Positions 25,441-32,618 of a DNA stretch of 64,000 bases are shown here, piece after piece. The stretch comes from Saprospiraceae bacterium (GTDB lineage Bacteria; Bacteroidota; Bacteroidia; Chitinophagales; Saprospiraceae): contig JALSGS010000003.1 in the NCBI GenBank assembly GCA_026982695.1, positions 1-64,000 on the forward strand, read 5' to 3'. The notes under the pieces were generated by a model. It was not told the origin of the DNA. It was given only the letters and a program-made list of their open reading frames with translations, and made no database searches. The position numbers were made by a program, and so were the translations under genes. How positions within the stretch are numbered: the stretch's first letter is position 1; each line of letters begins with the position of its first letter.

Positions 25441-26406
25441 ATGACATTGACTCAGTTAAAATATTTGGTAGCTGTAGCCGAATGGCAAAGTTTTTCGGAG
25501 GCTGCTGCGCGTTGCTTTGTGACGCAGCCTACGTTGAGTATGCAAATTCAGGCCTTGGAACAAGAGTTGGGCTTGCAACTGTTCGACCGCAAGAAGAAAC
25601 CCATTGCCATTACTGAAGCGGGCATAGAGATAGTGGCTATGGCACGACGTATTCTGCGATCTGTAGAGCAGATGAGTCAAGTGGCACAAGAGTTAAGAGG
25701 GGATATGGGGGGAAAATTGCGTTTGGCAGTCTTGCCGACTATAGGGCCTTATCTGTTACCAGTGGTTTTGCCACAGCTGCGCAGGTGCTTGCCCAAATTG
25801 ACCATAGAGATAGAAGAGTTGTCTACACGCCACATGATACGGCGATTGCTGCGCGATGAAATAGATGTGGGCATTTTGTCTACACCGCTCAGACGTAGGT
25901 ATCCGCTGAGGATATACCCCCTTTTTGTGGAGCGCTTATTTGTATATACTTCCTGTGATTATCAACTTGCTGCAGCCGATGAGGTGTCGCTTTCAGACTT
26001 GCCTTTGCGGAAACTGTGGCTGCTTACTGAAGCTCATTGTTTGCGCTCACAAGTGGTGAAACTGTTGGGCGAACAAATAGGTGTAGAGGCCGTTGCTCGA
26101 GATTCATTGATTTTCGAGAGTAGCTCTATTGAGACATTAGTGCGCATGGTAGATGCTGCAGGAGGGTGGACGATTATTCCAGAGTTGGCCGTATCTTTTT
26201 TGCCTATAGCCTCTATGAATCAGGTTAAGCGCTTGAAGGGTATCTGTCCAGCCAGACAAGTCAGTGCAGTAACTAATCGACACTTTGCTCGTACACGCTT
26301 GCTCAATGAGTTTGTACAGCTCATCGAGCAAGTGGTATCGCCTTTGCTGGACACATTACCTGATGTGCCAGAGTTGGTTCCTGTCGGTGCAGAAGTGTTA
26401 GAATAG
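25441..26406 (+). CDS. OxyR-like LysR-type transcriptional regulator
   Basis: 321 residues from the ATG at 25441, giving the family-typical start MTLTQLKYLVAVAEWQSFSEAA; a TTG at 25420 opens the frame but adds nothing recognisable. A winged helix-turn-helix (residues 1-60) is followed by a LysR substrate domain (about 91-300). The segment TEAHCLRSQVVKLLGEQ aligns with the OxyR redox loop: Cys200 matches the sensing Cys199 of E. coli OxyR, but the position of resolving Cys208 is Leu209. It is divergent from a peroxiredoxin gene, which supports a peroxide-sensing role. Confidence 0.85.
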   Translation: MTLTQLKYLVAVAEWQSFSEAAARCFVTQPTLSMQIQALEQELGLQLFDRKKKPIAITEAGIEIVAMARRILRSVEQMSQVAQELRGDMGGKLRLAVLPTIGPYLLPVVLPQLRRCLPKLTIEIEELSTRHMIRRLLRDEIDVGILSTPLRRRYPLRIYPLFVERLFVYTSCDYQLAAADEVSLSDLPLRKLWLLTEAHCLRSQVVKLLGEQIGVEAVARDSLIFESSSIETLVRMVDAAGGWTIIPELAVSFLPIASMNQVKRLKGICPARQVSAVTNRHFARTRLLNEFVQLIEQVVSPLLDTLPDVPELVPVGAEVLE

Positions 26407-26427
26407 TGTAGCAGTGGTAAGAAAGAG

Positions 26428-27702
26428 TTAAAAGCGCGCCACTATGCCAAAGGCCAGCCAGTCGCCGCGTTGAATGGCTTGTCCACTTTGGTTGAAATAC
26501 TGATTTACTTTAGCAGTATTGCCCGCCTCGCCAGCGTCGCCTTGGCGTAAGGTGTAGTGCAGTTGTAGCTTGAGCCGTTTGGGGTGGAGGTACCAATTGA
26601 TACCAAAATCCCAGGCTTGTTCTTTGCCGGAAAATGAACCCACCTGCTTAGCTCTAGTCTGGGCCAAGGCATCGGTGGGACCATTGAAACCATATACCAT
26701 GAGCGTGGGTTCGAGCAAGTATTTGCCGAAAGGCACGTTCCACGACAATGCTGCATTCCAGGTGGCCGATTGTACTGCGAAAGCGCCTTGTTCGTCGCGA
26801 TCGTTGCGTTGCATGAGGGTGTAGTCACCTTTGATATTTATAGGTCCATAGTTAGCTAACAGATCAAGTCCTATGCCTGTACTTTGTTCAAAGCGGTCAG
26901 TAGTGCCCTGGTAGCTGGCAGCTATACCTACTGAAATGCCTTTGCGTTTGCCAAAGGTGTTGAAGCCTGCGCCTAATTTGTACTTTTCAAATTCGGGTTG
27001 CCCCAAATGGATTACTGCCCGACCTGTGAACACAGGTGCAGCTTGTTGGCCCGCAGTGCTACTCCCAAAAGTAGGTGCAAAAACGCCTAAGTCATAGCTC
27101 AGTGCCAAGGGCATGTGTGCAACGTGTATTAAACCTCCCATGGTGATACCAGCTGCTCTTCCTGGACCTGTACCTGTTAAGTGACGGCGAGCATAGTTTT
27201 GGGACATGGCCTTTTCCATGCTGCTTACAGAAAGCGCACTCGTGAAACTCTCTCTATGGAATTGTGGCGCGAAATAGCCAAAGGTGAAATAGAGAGTTTC
27301 CTTTTGTGCAATAACTTGCCATTGCACAAAAGCATTCCACAGGCTGACTGAAGGGAAGGAGGCATTATTGCCCGATCCCGTCGCGCCGTCGTAATCGTCA
27401 TTGCCTACATGGTCAATGGCTAAGGTCAAGTTGTACTTGAGCCGGGAAAAAGGCATGCCTTTGAAGCCAAGCCGTGTACGGCGTATCATGAAATTGAGCC
27501 GGTCAGAAGTGGGGGCCCAGCTCTGTGTACTCTGGTCGAATACTTGTCCGCCTGTGGTGTATAGACTCCAGAGCTGAAGACCTACCGATGTACTGACGCG
27601 TTGGTTATTGGGCTTTATCCAGTTAGGTTCGTTTTGCCCGCTCAATAGCGTATGGGCGGATACAAGCACCCAAAATAGCAAAAAAAGTTCACTTAATTTC
27701 AT
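26428..27702 (-). CDS. outer-membrane porin (OprO/P-like)
   Basis: 424 residues. Signal peptide at 1-22, then a beta-barrel with many alternating amphipathic strands and a terminal aromatic residue (GIVARF), as expected for an outer-membrane protein. MIRRTRLGFKGMPFSRLKYNLTL and WNAFVQWQ resemble the phosphate-selective porin O/P family. The substrate is not readable from sequence; neighbours suggest sulfur oxyanions or phosphate. The start lies only 22 bp after the T tract of the terminator that ends the upstream transporter operon. Contains one GCCTTTCGGC repeat core (26725-26734). Confidence 0.8.
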   Translation of the reverse strand: MKLSELFLLFWVLVSAHTLLSGQNEPNWIKPNNQRVSTSVGLQLWSLYTTGGQVFDQSTQSWAPTSDRLNFMIRRTRLGFKGMPFSRLKYNLTLAIDHVGNDDYDGATGSGNNASFPSVSLWNAFVQWQVIAQKETLYFTFGYFAPQFHRESFTSALSVSSMEKAMSQNYARRHLTGTGPGRAAGITMGGLIHVAHMPLALSYDLGVFAPTFGSSTAGQQAAPVFTGRAVIHLGQPEFEKYKLGAGFNTFGKRKGISVGIAASYQGTTDRFEQSTGIGLDLLANYGPINIKGDYTLMQRNDRDEQGAFAVQSATWNAALSWNVPFGKYLLEPTLMVYGFNGPTDALAQTRAKQVGSFSGKEQAWDFGINWYLHPKRLKLQLHYTLRQGDAGEAGNTAKVNQYFNQSGQAIQRGDWLAFGIVARF

Positions 27703-27723
27703 GGGGTAACGATTTGTTTGAGT

Positions 27724-27769
27724 AAATAAAAAAGGAGGAATAGACGATATCGCAATCGGTTATTCCTCC
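27724..27769 (-). terminator. terminator between the YeeE operon and the porin gene
   Basis: GGAGGAATA (27734-27742) pairs perfectly with TATTCCTCC (27761-27769); the A-rich stretch 27725-27733 supplies the T tract on the minus strand. It lies past the DUF6691 stop (27802) and directly before the porin start (27702), so the porin is separately or only partly co-transcribed. Confidence 0.8.
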
Positions 27770-27801
27770 CCCTCTTCGCCACTGATTTGCCCTTATTTGA
27801 G

Positions 27802-28215
27802 CTAGTGGGGCAGTCTGTCTTTTACCAATCCATAGGTGAAAGTGCCCAGAAGTGCACTTGCAATGACTACCAGGAAGATCCAATAGCCATGTCCTAGCAT
27901 CACGTACATAGGGCCAGGGCAAGCACCAATTAGTGCCCATCCTAAGCCGAAAATGCTACCAGCTAGCAGATGGCGCTTAATGCTCAATTTCATTGGAGTA
28001 TAGGTTACAGATACTCCATCAATTGTGCGAATATCAAAGCGTTTCATTGCACCGACGATGAGTGCACCTAATACTACGGCTGTACCGATAATGCCGTACA
28101 TGTGGAAACTCTCAAAGCGAAACATTTCGTGGATGCGAAACCAAGATATGGCCTCGCTTTTAGTCATTACAATGCCGAAAAATATGCCAATAAGGAAGAA
28201 AATCGCGTTTCTCAT
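27802..28215 (-). CDS. DUF6691 / YeeE-YedE half-transporter (second part)
   Basis: 137 residues with four hydrophobic helices. GWALIGACPGPMYVMLGHGYW carries the conserved cysteine motif GxCPGP of the C-terminal half of YeeE/YedE (thiosulfate transporter TsuA-like) proteins. It lies 15 bp downstream of the first half, so the two split halves are expressed together and probably assemble into one inner-membrane transporter for a sulfur compound. Confidence 0.88.
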   Translation of the reverse strand: MRNAIFFLIGIFFGIVMTKSEAISWFRIHEMFRFESFHMYGIIGTAVVLGALIVGAMKRFDIRTIDGVSVTYTPMKLSIKRHLLAGSIFGLGWALIGACPGPMYVMLGHGYWIFLVVIASALLGTFTYGLVKDRLPH

Positions 28216-28230
28216 CTTGGAGGTGTTTTT

Positions 28231-28800
28231 TTATCCAAAAATAATGGGCATGATTACGTGGGTCATCAGTAGACCACCGATGAAAAAGCCAATGACAGTG
28301 ATTAGCGAGGGAAGCTGCAAGTGGGAAAGGCCCGTGATGGCATGGCCTGAAGTACAGCCATCGCCATAACGCGCGCCAAAACCTACAAGAAAGCCACCGA
28401 TGATGGCTAAGACAATGCCTTTAAGGTTCCCCAAGTTGAATATGCTCTCAGGTAAAAAGCCTTGTCCTTCTGGATAGATAATACCCCAATCTTTTAAGTG
28501 GGCTATAGTTTTCTGGGAAATAGCTACAGGCTCTGGGCTAGCCAAATAGCGAGAAGCTATATAACCGCCCACAATTGCACCAGCCACAAAAAGCATGCGC
28601 CAGGCTTCGTCTTTTAGGTCTACGTTGAAAAAATCAGACACTTTGTCGGCACCCAAGGCAGTGCATACGTTCCTGAAGGTCGTTGAGACGCCAAAAGAAC
28701 GCCCCAGCCACGTCATGAAAAAAGTAATGAGTGCAATGGCTACACCCGATACTGCCCAATGCCATGGTTGACTAATCAATGCTACAAAATCGGATCCCAT
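28231..28800 (-). CDS. YeeE/YedE family sulfur transporter (first part)
   Basis: 189 residues with about five transmembrane helices. The diagnostic motif GFGARYGDGCTSGHAITGLSHL contains the cysteine that guides thiosulfate through TsuA-type transporters. A second conserved feature is GGFLVGFGARYG. It pairs with the DUF6691 gene 15 bp downstream and follows the thioredoxin gene by 62 bp on the same strand, suggesting an operon: small membrane protein, thioredoxin, YeeE part 1, YeeE part 2. Thiosulfate or a related sulfane compound is the likely cargo; exact specificity is inferred. Confidence 0.88.
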   Translation of the reverse strand: MGSDFVALISQPWHWAVSGVAIALITFFMTWLGRSFGVSTTFRNVCTALGADKVSDFFNVDLKDEAWRMLFVAGAIVGGYIASRYLASPEPVAISQKTIAHLKDWGIIYPEGQGFLPESIFNLGNLKGIVLAIIGGFLVGFGARYGDGCTSGHAITGLSHLQLPSLITVIGFFIGGLLMTHVIMPIIFG

Positions 28801-28862
28801 GTTAGATGTTTTTGTGAGAGGTTGAACAATGATTTTACATTGCGTCTATTGGGACTACTCAA

Positions 28863-29174
28863 TTACTCAGCAGCGTATTGCTCTATAAGGCTTTTGAGCT
28901 GTTGGGCGGAAGCCATGCCAGCATGCCGCCACTTTATTTCGCCATTTTTGTAGAGTATAAAAGTAGGCACGGCTGTAATTCCCAGTGTCTGTGCAATGGC
29001 CGGATTTTGATCTACATCAATTTTGATGATCTTAGCTTTGTCACCTACTTCTTTAGCTACTTGTTTGAGGATAGGAGCCATCGCCTTGCATGGGCCGCAC
29101 CATTCGGCACTGAAATCGACCAAAACGGGTGTATCCCCCTTGATCAGCTCTCCAAAGGATTTCTTTTTACTCAT
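28863..29174 (-). CDS. trxA: thioredoxin
   Basis: 103 residues, no signal peptide. The active site WCGPC is at residues 25-29 in [18 protein letters not shown], followed by [32 protein letters not shown], with the cis-proline of VPTF. A general protein disulfide reductant in the cytoplasm. Its start overlaps the stop of the upstream small membrane protein gene by 4 bp, and the YeeE transporter follows, so it may serve reduction of imported sulfur compounds or the peroxiredoxin. Confidence 0.95.
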   Translation of the reverse strand: MSKKKSFGELIKGDTPVLVDFSAEWCGPCKAMAPILKQVAKEVGDKAKIIKIDVDQNPAIAQTLGITAVPTFILYKNGEIKWRHAGMASAQQLKSLIEQYAAE

Positions 29175-29395
29175 CTTTTTAATGCTTTAAAGGTTCCGGA
29201 AAGGACTAAAAATAGTAAAGAAGTCCAAGGTGCAGGGTGAAATACGAGATCAAACCAGTCAATGGAATGCATACCTACGGCGCCACCTGCTACCCACCGG
29301 ATTTTGCCTACTATATGGGGCTCGGGGTAAAAAGGGGCTAGGCCTAAGGTAAGTGATCCTATTATTGCGATACGCCATTTTCCAGAATGCTCCAT
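29171..29395 (-). CDS. small conserved-looking membrane protein upstream of trxA
   Basis: 74 residues from the ATG at 29395 (product starts [15 protein letters not shown]); the longer frame to 29458 adds an unlikely leader. Two hydrophobic segments flank the motif [24 protein letters not shown] and end at [10 protein letters not shown]. It overlaps the thioredoxin start by 4 bp. I recognise no named family; it looks like an inner-membrane helper of the sulfur transporter operon. Confidence 0.65.
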   Translation of the reverse strand: MEHSGKWRIAIIGSLTLGLAPFYPEPHIVGKIRWVAGGAVGMHSIDWFDLVFHPAPWTSLLFLVLSGTFKALKR

Positions 29396-29553
29396 GTGCT
29401 CAAGTGTTGGGTGCAAAATTAGGGCGCTATTGAAGAAGTTTGTGGTGACGTGTATCACATACCTTGATCCGGTAACTGATCTGGGTGACCCCTGTCACTA
29501 GTGGGTGAAACGAGAAATGCTTACTTTGCTCAATAACTAAAGATAGTTGTGCT

Positions 29554-31209
29554 ATGGCAGTAATGCAGGAGTTCCATACACTGACCCATTTGCCACCTTC
29601 ATTACAGTACATTGCCACTCGTTTGCAAGAATCCCCACCTACTCATCCAGGGGCTATGCGCCAGTTGGTATTGGAGGCGGGCGTGCGGGCAGAAGATCTG
29701 GTGCCATGGGCCGATTTTGATCACTCGCCAGCTGATAGTTATGGTCGAAAGTTGGTGTACCAAGGAGACAACTTTGAGATTATGGTGATGTCATGGCGCC
29801 CTGGGGATTTTTCTACGATTCACGATCATGGCTATACGCAATGGGGGGCGGTACAGGTGTTTGGCCCTGCCGAGCACGCTACTTTTCGCCAAGAGGAAGG
29901 CCAGCTCATTACCCTAGCTCGCTGGCGCATGAAAGAGGGCGATGCCATAGGGGTTAGCCATCAGCTGGTACATCAGATGGGTAATCCTACGGAAAATACC
30001 TTCTTTATGAGCTTGCACGTATATGGCACCTATGAGGCAGTGGATAATGTCACAGGGATGGCTCGCCTTTTTGATCTGGAGCACGAACAGATTCATCGCG
30101 TCAATGGAGGGGTGTTTTTTGCTTTGCCATCACAAGAGTATGTACGTACTGAGCCAGGCCCACGAGGCGACTTTCCCACGCAGCTGCGCCATATGGTTGA
30201 GCTGGTACGTCGGTTAAGTAAGATGAAAGCGGCGGAGTTGGATTTGCCGAAAGACCGGTGGGAGGAGGCTGTATCGTGCACTTTCGCCGCTGATCAGAAA
30301 GAGGCGCTTTGGCAAAAGCTCGATGTCATTGTGGATGATGCCGGACATTTCACGGACTCCGTCCAATGGAGGGTGCTTAATACTGAACTCAAAGAGGCAG
30401 CACAGCTACAGCAGGAATTGCGAGGGCGACTTAGAGCTGTGCACGATCCGTTTCAAGACTATGCGCAGCTGTACGATGATCTCATATGTGGGCCTTGCCT
30501 TGACGACTTTATGAAGCGCTATTTGTTCTTTTTCCAGGAAAAGTACATGCCTAATTTAAGTGAGGCTTCTGTGATTTCGCTGGGGTGTGGTACAGGGCTG
30601 GTAGAGCGCTTCATCATTGATGAGTTGGGGGTTAAGTGGGAACGGATGTATGGCATCGACTTGTCGAAAGCGATGATACGCGAAGCGCGCAAACGCATCC
30701 AAGCGGATGTGGGGGATATCCTCGAGCTGGACCCTAGGGTGCGGATGTGGGATGTAGCTTTTTCGGGGCTCAATGTCCTGCAGTATTTGCCGCACCACCA
30801 CCTCAAGGATGCAATTCATAAGGTAGCTGCGATTTTGAAACCAGGTGGCTGGTTCATAGGTGACTTTATCACTCCTGATCACATTCGCTGGTATCCCAAT
30901 GTATTGCGTGCAGCAGGTGGCAATACTGTGTCGTTACGTACGGCTCGACTTATCGAGGAAGAAGGGATTAACTATCAGGAAAGCGAGATTATTAATATAC
31001 ATTTTGATGATCAACAGATGCATTTGAACTATGCGGGCAAGCACAAGCGCTATTTGCCACCGGTATTTCGTTTGCGCAAGTGTTTTGAGTCGGCTTTTGG
31101 GCCGGAAGTATACCTTTACGATGCAGTGACTTTGGCACCACTTCCCGAGTGGGCTGATAGTTGCCGTTCTACGCGTTATGTCGTGATTGCACGTAAACGA
31201 GGCCATTGA
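29554..31209 (+). CDS. thiol dioxygenase (cupin) fused to class I methyltransferase
   Basis: 551 residues. Residues about 55-195 form a cysteine-dioxygenase-type cupin: Fe ligands His90 and His92 (STIHDHG) and His140 (LVHQMGN), a YxR pair Tyr63/Arg65 where cysteine dioxygenase binds substrate carboxylate, and Tyr157 in SLHVYG. Trp97 sits where mammalian enzymes carry the cross-link cysteine. Residues about 295-545 are a SAM-dependent methyltransferase: motif I SLGCGTGLVER (342-352), MYGIDLSKAM, then AILKPGGWFIGDF. The first domain should oxidise a small thiol to a sulfinate; the second should methylate an unknown acceptor. The next gene is 24 bp away on the same strand. Confidence 0.85.
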   Translation: MAVMQEFHTLTHLPPSLQYIATRLQESPPTHPGAMRQLVLEAGVRAEDLVPWADFDHSPADSYGRKLVYQGDNFEIMVMSWRPGDFSTIHDHGYTQWGAVQVFGPAEHATFRQEEGQLITLARWRMKEGDAIGVSHQLVHQMGNPTENTFFMSLHVYGTYEAVDNVTGMARLFDLEHEQIHRVNGGVFFALPSQEYVRTEPGPRGDFPTQLRHMVELVRRLSKMKAAELDLPKDRWEEAVSCTFAADQKEALWQKLDVIVDDAGHFTDSVQWRVLNTELKEAAQLQQELRGRLRAVHDPFQDYAQLYDDLICGPCLDDFMKRYLFFFQEKYMPNLSEASVISLGCGTGLVERFIIDELGVKWERMYGIDLSKAMIREARKRIQADVGDILELDPRVRMWDVAFSGLNVLQYLPHHHLKDAIHKVAAILKPGGWFIGDFITPDHIRWYPNVLRAAGGNTVSLRTARLIEEEGINYQESEIINIHFDDQQMHLNYAGKHKRYLPPVFRLRKCFESAFGPEVYLYDAVTLAPLPEWADSCRSTRYVVIARKRGH

Positions 31210-31233
31210 AAATCAAAAACAATTAATGCAAGT

Positions 31234-32577
31234 ATGAAGCCTTTTGACTTGGTAGTTATTGGCGATGGCCCAGCCGGTATCGAGGGGGCGCTGGCAGCAG
31301 CTACACGCCACTGGCGGGTGGCGCTCATTTCTGGTTTAGGTATTGGTGGGCGAGCTGCGATGAGTAGCTTGTTGCCTTCAAAGGTATGGCTGGCTTATGC
31401 GCAGCGCATGGCCCAATTGAAGCACATGCGCCATTTTGGACTGACAGTGAAGCCGCCCTCGCTCAGTATGGATTTGCTACGCGCTCAAATTACTTCGCAA
31501 AAGCAGCACGCTGCTCAACGCTATCGCCAAAAGCTCGAAGCTGCAGGTGTGCAAATATTTGAGGGCAAGGGATTTGTCAGTTCGACGGAGATGGTAGAAG
31601 TAATTCGCGAAGGAGCTGTAGCTGAACAGTTGCCTACGCGCTATATCTTGTTGAGTACGGGCTCTGGCCCAGTATTTTTTCCCGAGCTCAAGCCCAACAA
31701 AGACCGCATCATTGCTCCCAAGCTTTCGCCTACCTTACCAGAGTTGCCCAAGCGCATGGTCGTAGCTGGAGGCGGAGTGACGGGCAGCGAATATGCGTGG
31801 GCTTTTGCTGCTTTGGGTACTGAGGTCACGATCTTGCACGGTACAATGCGCATGTTGCCTAGAATGGATCCCGATGTGGCGGCAGCATTTGAACAGTGGA
31901 TGCAGTCACATTACGGGGTAGCGCTACACAAAAACAATGGCGTGGTAGCCATGCAGCAGGAAGACAACTTGGTGCGGGCCCTTACTTTTTCCGGCGAGGA
32001 GTACGAGGCGGATTACGGCTTTATCGCTATTGGCCGCAAAGCAGATCTGAGCTTCTACGAGCCCGGTAACTTGCCGTTGCAGATCACCTCAGAGGGGTTT
32101 CTTCAAGTCAACAAATTTTGCCAGACGAGCCAACCCAATATCTATGGTGCAGGTGATGTGACAGGTGTGCCGATGATGGCCAATCGTGCTATGATGCAGG
32201 CCCGTGTAGCAGTAGCTCATATGGCCGAAGGCGATGCGACTACTGTGCGGCAAAAGTCCGTAGCAGAAGCAGTTTATACTGATCCACCTGTGGCGCAGGT
32301 AGGCGATATGAGTCCAGACTTGGATGCCAGCTTCGTGCTGAAACGCTATGATGGATTGCTCAAAGCACATATCTTGGGCGAAACAGAGGGATTGCTCAAA
32401 GTCAAGGTTGACAGCAAGACGGGGCTGATTCGTGGGGCAGCGGCCTTTGGTGCTCATGCAGTGGATATTATCTCTATCTTCCAAGTCGCTATCCACCACA
32501 ACATACCGTGGCGTCGGCTCCATATGGTGCCCATGCCACATCCTTCGATGAGCGAACTGATCAGCACTGTATTGTAA
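31234..32577 (+). CDS. flavoprotein of the disulfide reductase fold lacking the redox disulfide
   Basis: 447 residues. FAD motif VIGDGPAGIEGALAA (residues 9-22), NAD(P) motif AGGGVTGSEYAWAFAALG, GAGDVTG for FAD, and a C-terminal dimerisation domain ending MPHPSMSELISTVL, as in lipoamide dehydrogenase and soluble transhydrogenase. The normal disulfide element GGxCxxxGCxPSK reads GGRAAMSSLLPSK (38-50), so both cysteines are gone. It is therefore not a classical disulfide reductase. Soluble transhydrogenases also lack the disulfide, making NAD(P)H chemistry or electron passage to a partner the best guess. It sits between the dioxygenase fusion and the FAD/Fe-S dehydrogenase on one strand. Confidence 0.8.
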   Translation: MKPFDLVVIGDGPAGIEGALAAATRHWRVALISGLGIGGRAAMSSLLPSKVWLAYAQRMAQLKHMRHFGLTVKPPSLSMDLLRAQITSQKQHAAQRYRQKLEAAGVQIFEGKGFVSSTEMVEVIREGAVAEQLPTRYILLSTGSGPVFFPELKPNKDRIIAPKLSPTLPELPKRMVVAGGGVTGSEYAWAFAALGTEVTILHGTMRMLPRMDPDVAAAFEQWMQSHYGVALHKNNGVVAMQQEDNLVRALTFSGEEYEADYGFIAIGRKADLSFYEPGNLPLQITSEGFLQVNKFCQTSQPNIYGAGDVTGVPMMANRAMMQARVAVAHMAEGDATTVRQKSVAEAVYTDPPVAQVGDMSPDLDASFVLKRYDGLLKAHILGETEGLLKVKVDSKTGLIRGAAAFGAHAVDIISIFQVAIHHNIPWRRLHMVPMPHPSMSELISTVL

Positions 32578-32618
32578 GAAGCCTGAGCCTTTGCATATTG
32601 CCCCCCAAAAATGAGTAC

